Source: JBPBQZ01 sp050955105
GTDB taxonomy: Bacteria > Pseudomonadota > Gammaproteobacteria > Burkholderiales > Burkholderiaceae
Length of the DNA: 49,848 nucleotides
NCBI GenBank assembly: GCA_050955105.1
Contig: JBPBQZ010000059.1
Span: forward strand, 1 to 49,848
Direction of reading: 5' to 3'
In this document: one piece after another, positions 44,857-49,848 of the stretch
Numbering within the stretch: position 1 is the first letter of the stretch
Layout of the letters: each line of letters opens with the position of its first letter
Notes under the pieces: model-generated
Seen by the model: the letters and a program-made list of their open reading frames with translations, nothing else
What the model was told of the DNA's origin: nothing
The model's database searches: none
Translations under genes and position numbers: made by a program

Positions 44857-44920
44857 TAGCCGACTCACTCATCTCGATATGCACCGCTGGGTGCTCGCCA
44901 AGAAATAGCGCGCTTGTTTT

Positions 44921-44950
44921 GGGGCCGGCCATCGGCCCCGCTCCTCTTTT
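44921..44950 (+). terminator. Rho-independent terminator after the small DUF4096 gene
   Basis: GGGGCCG-gccat-CGGCCCC is a perfect 7-bp stem followed by GCTCCTCTTTT, 65 bases after the stop. Confidence 0.75.
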
Positions 44951-44961
44951 CCGCCTCGGGC

Positions 44962-44988
44962 ACTAGCCGGTGTAGTCCGCCGGCTAGT
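44962..44988. other. Second strong hairpin behind the terminator
   Basis: ACTAGCCGG-tgtagtccg-CCGGCTAGT is a perfect 9-bp stem with a 9-base loop. No T-run follows on either side. It could be a protein-binding site or RNA structure. Confidence 0.5.
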
Positions 44989-45116
44989 CTCGAGCGCGCC
45001 CCCACGGCAGTCGCCCGAGTTCACGCGACACACTCATTTACTAACGCTTACACCCGCCTCCGCCCATCCGCTTAAGGTGAACTCAGCGAAGTACCGCTGG
45101 GAAGATGGGAGGAGAC

Positions 45117-45392
45117 ATGACGCAGAACTCGAACACCTTTGGACGATTTCTCAGCGCACTGCTGGTCGTGGCCTGCGGCTGTCTCTTTATGACCCCGGCG
45201 CTCGCACAAGCCGCTCCGCCCTGGAACAACCCGCAGGAACGCGACTATCCCCCAGCTGCCTGGCGCGGTCGAGGCGACGGTGCCTTCCATTCCGATTACT
45301 CGACGCGCGTGCCGCGCGGCAACTTGCGCGGCGATATCGAAAACAACTCCCGTCTGCGGCCGCCGGACAGCGGCTGGCGTCGCACTCATTGA
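45117..45392 (+). CDS. Small exported protein of unknown function
   Basis: 91 residues from the ATG at 45117, chosen for the strong GGGAGGAG site. A signal peptide runs to about residue 31 (LLVVACGCLFMTPALAQA). The mature part is about 60 residues, polar and rich in Arg, Pro, Asp, Trp and Gly (PPWNNPQERDYPPAAWRG). No domain recognised. Probably periplasmic. Confidence 0.7.
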   Translation: MTQNSNTFGRFLSALLVVACGCLFMTPALAQAAPPWNNPQERDYPPAAWRGRGDGAFHSDYSTRVPRGNLRGDIENNSRLRPPDSGWRRTH

Positions 45393-45480
45393 TGTGCAAG
45401 ACCTCGGTTAGCGGGGGCTAATAGCGGCCGCGTTGTAACGAAACGTAAGGTAAGGGCTTAAAAGTGCTGTGCCACCGCAC

Positions 45481-45496
45481 TGGGTTTACCTTTGCT
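45481..45496 (+). promoter_or_regulatory. Weak sigma-54-type promoter before the His-rich exported protein gene
   Basis: TGGGTT, 5 bases, TTGCT with exact GG-N10-GC spacing; the -12 element is perfect, the -24 element keeps only TGG. Expected start near 45507. A GTAACG motif (45435-45440) lies upstream and a 6-bp hairpin (AGTCCG/CGGACT, 45511-45527) is in the leader. Confidence 0.35.
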
Positions 45497-45565
45497 GTCT
45501 AGAATAAAGAAGTCCGATAGGCGGACTGACGGCAAAAAGAATTGCCACTTCTCAGCGGAGGCACT

Positions 45566-45811
45566 ATGAAAAAAACGTCCTTGGCAGTGTTCGTTTCCTT
45601 GATGTCCGCGTTCGGCGCAGCAGTAGCTCAGTCCGATTCCTCGGGTGTTACGCAAAGCTCTGATCCGGCACAGTACGATGCCATCCAGGCTCATGCCCAA
45701 GCTTTGCAAAGCAGCCAAGCGGCCATGTCGGGAGATACCATGCACCATTGGCACGGCAAGAAGCCAATGCATCGCCATCACGCCGCCCCTGCGCAAGCCG
45801 CTTCTCAGTAA
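45566..45811 (+). CDS. Small exported His/Met-rich protein
   Basis: 81 residues; GGAGG lies 6 bases before the ATG. A signal peptide ends near AAVAQ (residue 22). The mature part is Ser/Gln/Ala-rich and ends with a His/Met cluster (MHHWHGKKPMHRHHAAPAQ), which could bind metal ions such as copper or nickel; this is a guess from composition. No family recognised. Confidence 0.72.
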   Translation: MKKTSLAVFVSLMSAFGAAVAQSDSSGVTQSSDPAQYDAIQAHAQALQSSQAAMSGDTMHHWHGKKPMHRHHAAPAQAASQ

Positions 45812-45840
45812 AGTTGGCTGAGCGGGGTCAGCCAGTGAAT

Positions 45841-45889
45841 GGCCGTTGTCGAGCACGGGAGCGCGACAACGGCCTTCGTCGCATTTTTC
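45841..45889 (+). terminator. Rho-independent terminator after the His/Met-rich gene
   Basis: GGCCGTTGTCG (45841-45851) and CGACAACGGCC (45864-45874) form a perfect 11-bp stem, followed by TTCGTCGCATTTTTC. It overlaps possible upstream starts of the next gene and so argues for that gene starting at 45909. Confidence 0.85.
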
Positions 45890-45908
45890 ATTTCAGTCAG
45901 GATGTGAG

Positions 45909-46187
45909 TTGAGCACGATTCAAGTCGATATCGAGTGGACGGACGCCGCGAGCGCCCGCATCGCCAAATTGTTTGGCAGCAAGGCTAAGCCATCGAAAGA
46001 TGGCGGCGAGGTGGAAGCACCCAAAATCGGCCTGCCGCCGCTGCAATGCATGCCGTGCGAAGGGGATGTGCTGTTTCTCGGGCCGAGTGGCAAGCAGCAG
46101 GCTTTCGTCGTGATCGAACGCCAATATCATCACGATGGCGCGGACGATTGGACCATCGTCCTGATCCTCGACAATCCCGAATCGTAG
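45909..46187 (+). CDS. Conserved-looking small protein of unknown function
   Basis: 92 residues from a TTG start at 45909 (AGGATGTGAG just upstream); in-frame codons further up lie within the terminator hairpin. The protein is soluble and has a CMPC pair (about residue 49) followed by GDVLFLGPSGKQQAFVVIERQYHH...WTIVLILDNPES, which suggests a small beta-rich domain. I do not recognise the family. A palindrome CGCGATC-A-GATCGCG (46192-46206) follows the stop. Confidence 0.65.
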   Translation: MSTIQVDIEWTDAASARIAKLFGSKAKPSKDGGEVEAPKIGLPPLQCMPCEGDVLFLGPSGKQQAFVVIERQYHHDGADDWTIVLILDNPES

Positions 46188-46225
46188 GCGCCGCGATCAG
46201 ATCGCGTTCTTAGGTCGGCGGCACG

Positions 46226-46259
46226 AAAAAAAGCCCACGCTTCGGTTGGAAGCGCGGGC
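46226..46259 (-). terminator. Rho-independent terminator (minus strand)
   Basis: On the minus strand GCCCGCGCTTC-caacc-GAAGCGTGGGC (one mismatch in an 11-bp stem) is followed by seven T residues (plus-strand A7 at 46226-46232). Confidence 0.85.
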
Positions 46260-46336
46260 AATAAACCGTCGCCCTACGAGGATAGGCGACGGGGCCAATC
46301 GGTTCTACGGCAGCTCGCTGACACTTGCTTACCTAG
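46226..46336 (-). ncRNA. Candidate small RNA from a sigma-54-type promoter
   Basis: An exact sigma-54-type promoter (46362-46347, minus) would start transcription near 46336. Downstream come a near-perfect hairpin (CCGTCGCC 46266-46273 with GGCGACGG 46285-46292) and an intrinsic terminator (46259-46226), with no credible reading frame between. The RNA would be about 110 nucleotides. This is a prediction from promoter, structure and terminator only. Confidence 0.5.
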
Positions 46337-46357
46337 GGGTTAAATAAGCAAGCGTCA
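46319..46357. other. Long inverted repeat overlapping the sigma-54-type promoter
   Basis: TGAC-A-CTTGCTTA (46319-46331) pairs with TAAGCAAG-C-GTCA (46345-46357): 12 pairs with one mismatch around a 13-base loop. It covers the -12 element and the expected start, so it may be a repressor site or cruciform. Confidence 0.55.
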
Positions 46358-46362
46358 TGCCA
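46347..46362 (-). promoter_or_regulatory. Sigma-54 promoter of the candidate small RNA
   Basis: Minus strand: TGGCAT (46362-46357), GACGC, TTGCT (46351-46347); exact TGGCAY-N5-TTGCW match. It closely resembles the promoter at 14421 (TGGCATGCCGCTTGCA). Confidence 0.72.
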
Positions 46363-46388
46363 CCTCGATACGCCCTGAAGCGCATCTG

Positions 46389-46401
46389 CAATTCATTGAT
46401 T
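46389..46401 (-). promoter_or_regulatory. IHF consensus site
   Basis: AATCAA-tgaa-TTG on the minus strand matches WATCAANNNNTTR fully. It lies between the sigma-54-type promoter (46362) and the 13-base element (46473), the classic enhancer-IHF-promoter layout. Confidence 0.6.
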
Positions 46402-46472
46402 TAAAAAAGATTTATTTGCGCCTCAGCACATTGAAAGCTTATTGCGAGGCGTGTTTCGCGACATGTCGCCGT

Positions 46473-46485
46473 AACGTTACGTTAC
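46473..46485 (-). promoter_or_regulatory. Candidate upstream activator element (copy 2 of AACGTTACGTTAC)
   Basis: Identical 13 bases to 14266-14278, here extended to a 10-bp palindrome GTAACGTTAC (46471-46480). It is about 111 bases upstream of the promoter at 46362 and overlaps the stop codon of the small gene at 46482. Confidence 0.42.
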
Positions 46486-46649
46486 GCGTGCCAGCGTCGC
46501 TTACGCGCTGCCGGAGGTTTCGGCGGCTTCTGCGCGTCATCGCCGCTTAGCCACTCGGCGGGATCTCTGAGCGGCGCGGCCGCGCAAAATACCAATACCA
46601 AAAGCAACAAAACCAGCGTCCACATCCAATAAGGCATCAGCTCTGTCAT
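46482..46649 (-). CDS. Small membrane protein, 55 residues
   Basis: A minus-strand frame of 55 codons: MTELMPYWMWTLVLLLLVLV, a single membrane helix (residues 8-25), then a polar tail with DPAEWLSGDD and a basic Pro/Lys/Arg end (KPPKPPAARKRRWHA). The ribosome site is weak (AAGAG). A perfect sigma-54-type promoter lies 138 bases upstream and a minus-strand terminator downstream. Not recognised; the pattern of helix plus charged tail suggests a real small inner-membrane protein. Confidence 0.5.
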   Translation of the reverse strand: MTELMPYWMWTLVLLLLVLVFCAAAPLRDPAEWLSGDDAQKPPKPPAARKRRWHA

Positions 46650-46786
46650 CGTTTTTCTCTTGTCAACGCCCCGCGGCGATTCGCCTGGCGATGTCGCCGC
46701 GCCGCATATAGCTTCGAAGCGGTGTCCCCTTGCTTATCGACAATCGGTCACTGCCAGCTTGGCCGACGATCGGATGGCTGCGAAGC

Positions 46787-46802
46787 AGCAATAGCCGTGC
46801 CA
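46787..46802 (-). promoter_or_regulatory. Perfect-consensus sigma-54 promoter
   Basis: Minus strand: TGGCAC (46802-46797), GGCTA, TTGCT (46791-46787), a full match to the sigma-54 consensus. Expected start near 46776, about 127 bases before the 55-residue gene. A CGTTAC motif (46897-46902) lies 95 bases upstream. The region 46650-46786 otherwise shows no convincing gene. Confidence 0.75.
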
Positions 46803-47036
46803 TTACTTGATTTTCGCTACATTTCAATGACTTAACCAAGCGTGGGAAGACGGGGATCGGCGCAGCGGCGGAAAAAAAGACACGGCCGTGCGCGTGCGTT
46901 ACCTGGCAAGGGCGCGGACGGCGGCTCGCTTGAGGTGATAAGCGCACTGGGAAGTGCATCTTGGGATGCGGGATGCTGAAGATCAGTCCCCGGCCAGAGC
47001 GGCTTGCGACTGTGTCACTCGAGTAGCTCGGCGTTC

Positions 47037-47068
47037 GGTTCCTGCTGCGTTATAGCGCAGCAGGAACC
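47037..47068 (-). other. Very strong hairpin behind bamC
   Basis: GGTTCCTGCTGCG-ttatag-CGCAGCAGGAACC: a perfect 13-bp stem with a 6-base loop, 23 bases after the bamC stop. No U-tract follows on the minus strand, so it may protect the message 3' end or assist termination. The stretch 46803-47036 shows no convincing gene. Confidence 0.7.
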
Positions 47069-47090
47069 CCGTCGCCCGTCCGTCAAACGT

Positions 47091-48359
47091 TCAACGCAAC
47101 TGTGCGGCGAGCAATGACATGATGCGCGTAGCCTGCGGCGACGAGATAACCACGCCATCGGTATTCACCACCGCCACGCGGGTACTCGTCTCGGTCTGCG
47201 CCTTGACGTTCACACGATATTCGATCGCGGTCTTTTCCTTCTTGCCATGGAATAGCTGGTTCCAGAACCCCTGCCCAGCCGTGCCCAGATCGTTCGGGTC
47301 GACGTAGCTGATGGTGTAGATACCGAGGTTGCGATCGCGGTCATTGACGGTGAAATTGCCGCGCTCGAGCGCCAGCCCGACACGCAGCCAGGCGTGATCG
47401 TAAGACTCCGCCAACTCGATCGAATCGGGTGTGATCGTGGTCGCTACGTCTTGCTCATGCGCCGCGTTCGGCTGTGCCAACGCCTGCGCGGCGGCCGGTG
47501 CTTGCGGAGCGGATGTGGACGGCGCGGCGGTGGGCGTGGGTGCGCCATTCTGATAGGCGTTCTGCGCCGCCAGACGCGCGTTGTCATCTGCCAGCACGGC
47601 CATGAAGCGGCTCAGGTATTGCGCCTCCAGGTTTGGATCATTCGGCCGCTCGACCCACTTGCTGCTTTCGTTGTTGGTGCCGGTCAGCACCTCGCTCATG
47701 CCGCGTTGGCTGATGAACACATAAGTGCTGCCATCAGCGCCTGTCTCGAGACGTGTGCGGTAACGGTTGCGCTCGCCCGTGACGTACATATTGTCCATTG
47801 CTCGCGTCAAGGTGTTGCGGACGATACCTTGATCGAGATTCGCGTGGCTTTCCTTCCAGTCGGTTTCCATGATGAAGCGTTCATGCGAATCGACCACGAG
47901 CAGATAGCCTTGCTCCTGCCAGAACTTGTGCAGCTTGGCCCACAGCTCGTCACGGCTCGCATTCTTCACCACCAGCCAACGCTGCTGGCCGTCACGCTGA
48001 ACGTAGAGGTCGGGCGACGTCGGCAACACCTTGTCGGCGGGGGCGATGGTCGGCGCGACGCTGGCCGCGCGCTGGTAGGCGGACAGCGAAGCGGCGCCGT
48101 TCACAGGCGGCAACACGCGTTCACTCGGCGCCTCGTCGACCAGGTCGGGCGGGTTCGCGAGCGACGGCGCCCGCGATTTACGCGTGGTCAGATAATCAAA
48201 ACCTTGCGGATCACCCGAGCTGCAGGCACCGAGCAGCGATGCCATGATGGCGGCGCCCAGCATGCCGGCTGCGAGGCGCTGGCCGGAAGAAGCGCTTGTG
48301 CGGGCCTTCGGGGCACGGCAAGCGTCGCCTCGCAGGCGAGATACCAAAATGCTTTTCAT
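47091..48359 (-). CDS. bamC: Outer-membrane assembly lipoprotein BamC (NlpB/DapX)
   Basis: 422 residues from the ATG at 48359 (AAGGA upstream); the frame opens earlier but without a signal. A lipoprotein signal ends in SLLGAC, followed by SSGDPQGFDYLTTRKSRAPSLANPPDL (the flexible BamC N-segment that contacts BamD in E. coli). Two helix-grip domains (about 100-240 and 300-415) are separated by an Ala/Pro/Thr-rich linker. It is a part of the BAM complex that inserts beta-barrels such as the TpsB-type protein and probably the secretin. The usual upstream neighbour in Burkholderia, dapA, is not seen in the 1.5 kb to its right. Confidence 0.93.
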   Translation of the reverse strand: MKSILVSRLRGDACRAPKARTSASSGQRLAAGMLGAAIMASLLGACSSGDPQGFDYLTTRKSRAPSLANPPDLVDEAPSERVLPPVNGAASLSAYQRAASVAPTIAPADKVLPTSPDLYVQRDGQQRWLVVKNASRDELWAKLHKFWQEQGYLLVVDSHERFIMETDWKESHANLDQGIVRNTLTRAMDNMYVTGERNRYRTRLETGADGSTYVFISQRGMSEVLTGTNNESSKWVERPNDPNLEAQYLSRFMAVLADDNARLAAQNAYQNGAPTPTAAPSTSAPQAPAAAQALAQPNAAHEQDVATTITPDSIELAESYDHAWLRVGLALERGNFTVNDRDRNLGIYTISYVDPNDLGTAGQGFWNQLFHGKKEKTAIEYRVNVKAQTETSTRVAVVNTDGVVISSPQATRIMSLLAAQLR

Positions 48360-48650
48360 GAAATCCTTTCGTCCGCTGTTCGGCTCCGCCGGCCAGCCTT
48401 GCGGCTCGGCACGGCACTTCATTTATATCTCGTGCATAAGCGCGCGCCCCTCTCGATGAGCGGGCGTGACAGGCAAGCGCGGGTGTCAAGCGCCAAGTCA
48501 AGCGCGCAATTGTACCGGGCGCGTCATGCGGCGTGCAAAACTCGGATCATACAGAGGGATGGGCGACGAAAGTTTACGCTTGAAACAGCTTGCCCTGAAG
48601 CGCGACGCGCGCGGCGGCGTCCGGCCGTTGTCATGCATCGAAGCTAACGG

Positions 48651-49019
48651 TCAGTCAGCTTCCGGCACCACACCGAACGACGGCAGGCAAAGCTTCATGG
48701 TGCGGGCCTCGCGTTGCGATCCGCCTTCGACGTCGATACCCTGCGTTTGCCACTCGACAAAAAACGTATCGAGATTGCCGTTGAAGCTTACGTAATGAGA
48801 GAGCGGATCGTCGAAAAACTCGTCGATGGCCGATAGTGGCCAGTATAGAAAGGCGTTGAGCGGGTAAGCGAAGCGCGCTCGCCCATCCACCCGCGCCGCG
48901 GTGAGCAGCATGCCCGGCACATTATCGATGTCCTTCACCGCGACATAGCGCAAGTGCGGCATGGCGATGTGAATAAGGCCCGCGAGGTCGGGTGCCCACT
49001 CCTCGACAAATTTCCGCAT
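48651..49019 (-). CDS. Small protein of unknown function
   Basis: 122 residues from the ATG at 49019 (MRKFVEEWAPDLAG); GGCAGG lies upstream. Predicted soluble, with hydrophobic stretches (LIHIAMPHLRYVAVKDI; FAYPLNAFLYWPLSAIDEFF), acidic overall, no signal peptide. No family recognised. The gap 48360-48650 to bamC shows nothing beyond the bamC ribosome site. Confidence 0.7.
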   Translation of the reverse strand: MRKFVEEWAPDLAGLIHIAMPHLRYVAVKDIDNVPGMLLTAARVDGRARFAYPLNAFLYWPLSAIDEFFDDPLSHYVSFNGNLDTFFVEWQTQGIDVEGGSQREARTMKLCLPSFGVVPEAD

Positions 49020-49181
49020 ACGGTTCTGCCTGCCCCCTAGCAACACGGCGCGCCTCGTGACAATTGGCCTGGTGGCCTTGTTTTAATTTGCCCGACCTTC
49101 GTGCAGACGCTTACCGCCGCCAGTCCTTCGGTCGCCAATGGTGCGCGCACCTCGAACCCGACGACGGCAGCTGGTCGCGCA

Positions 49182-49436
49182 TTACATATCGGGGCTGAGT
49201 TCGCCAATGCCGCCATTAGCGAACGATGCGTGCGTTTCGATCCAGCGGTTTGCCCAGTCGACCGCGTATTGACGGGCGCTCGCTTCGTCATCGAAGCGCG
49301 GGCCGATCAATCCGGAACGTTCGAGCCGGCGACCGTCTTTGGTGATCATTGCACTGCTTCGGAACATGCCGCCCGATACTACCTCCGCTTCAGGGACAAC
49401 CGTGTATTCAGCCACTTCGAAATTCGCCCGGTCCAT
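49182..49436 (-). CDS. Small protein resembling the CV_2116-like domain family
   Basis: 84 residues from the ATG at 49436, chosen for GAGGAG six bases upstream. It reads FEVAEYTVVPEAEVVSGGMFRSSAMITKDGRR...GPRFDDEASARQYAVDWANRWIETH: short beta strands followed by one amphipathic helix. This pattern recalls small CV_2116-like/DUF proteins common in Burkholderia; the match is from memory and tentative. Function unknown. Confidence 0.65.
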   Translation of the reverse strand: MDRANFEVAEYTVVPEAEVVSGGMFRSSAMITKDGRRLERSGLIGPRFDDEASARQYAVDWANRWIETHASFANGGIGELSPDM

Positions 49437-49770
49437 GAAAAACTCCTCGTTTTCGCCCACTTCGTGGCAATGGGTTTATTGCGCTGCATCAAATATACGG
49501 TGTCAAGCAAAATGACGTTTGATACCGCAAATCGTCGCCCCGCTGGCGCTGCCGCGGCTACCGTTCGCTGCCGTTTGCGCTAACGCATGCGGCCCGCCGA
49601 ATTCGACTGGCGCGCGTGCACGCTCCTTACGCAGGCATTACGATCTGCAATGCACCATGACGGTGCCTGAAACCGCCGCTACGTGCGCATGAAGCTTGCG
49701 TAACACCGGGTATCCTTAGCAAGCATGGGCACGACGCGAGACGTCGTGCGCAGGTACCACCGAGACAGCT

Positions 49771-49848
49771 ATGCCAGAAAAAACCGCCAACCACCGCGCG
49801 TCGACGCATCGGGGCAGGTCATGAATGTTTCCTCAGATAAGCCGCATT
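49771..49848 (+). CDS. Possible start of a gene running off the right edge, with a short overlapping leader ORF
   Basis: A 17-codon ORF (ATG 49771, stop TGA 49822-49824) overlaps an ATG at 49821 by ATGA. From 49821 the frame reads MNVSSDKPH and is open to the window end. A second ATG at 49825 is also possible. Too short to identify; the downstream sequence is needed. Confidence 0.25.

Noticed and set aside
46663..46959. A 98-codon minus-strand frame
   Set aside because: It spans the perfect sigma-54 promoter and has no ribosome site or protein-like pattern.

Overview
The window looks like a chromosome segment of a beta-proteobacterium of the family Burkholderiaceae (Burkholderia sensu lato). 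The basis is gene order and protein similarity recalled from that group: rimP-nusA-infB-rbfA-truB with rluB-scpB upstream, odhA-odhB-lpdA-zapE, a MarR/NodT/EmrA/EmrB efflux operon, a complete tad (Flp pilus) operon with the DUF3613 gene typical of Burkholderia, and bamC. No species call is possible from the sequence alone.

Layout. 1-13776 (minus strand) is one long tad operon read right to left: flp pilin, cpaA/tadV prepilin peptidase, cpaB/rcpC, the secretin cpaC/rcpA, cpaE/tadZ, cpaF/tadA ATPase, tadB, tadC, tadD, a DUF3613 gene, tadE, tadG, and last a sigma-54 enhancer-binding activator cut by the window edge. 13777-14479 is an AT-rich intergenic region with two divergent sigma-54-type promoters. 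14480-18507 (plus) holds a 651-residue repeat-rich lipoprotein and a POTRA/beta-barrel transporter of the TpsB (ShlB/FhaC) type. 18595-19299 is a DUF4096 protein (the N-terminal domain of IS5-type transposases) with a lysine/alanine-rich tail. 19435-28239 (minus) carries zapE, the 2-oxoglutarate dehydrogenase genes and typA. 28572-33754 (plus) is the drug-efflux operon with a palindromic operator in front. 33865-43581 (minus) is the translation/ribosome-maturation block (truB, rbfA, infB, nusA, rimP) and rluB, scpB. 43582-47090 is a gene-poor stretch with small genes, several strong hairpins, a second stand-alone DUF4096 gene and further sigma-54-type promoters, one of which seems to drive a short terminated RNA. 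47091-49848 has bamC, two small unknown genes and an unresolved gene start at the edge.

The most interesting pattern is a candidate sigma-54 regulon inside this one window. Three exact TGGCAY-N5-TTGCW promoters (14421, 46362, 46802) and two or three near matches (14048, 44237, 45481) all lie between genes and point at genes or a short RNA. Two of these loci share an identical 13-base element beside a perfect IHF consensus. The activator gene at the end of the tad operon is the obvious candidate regulator. The proposed output is an Flp pilus, a repeat-rich surface lipoprotein, small exported or membrane proteins and a small RNA, i.e. an adhesion/biofilm programme with positive feedback. This is inference from sequence pattern only.

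A second theme is the presence of two DUF4096 proteins lacking any DDE catalytic domain, one with a histone H1-like tail; they look like domesticated transposase DNA-binding domains.
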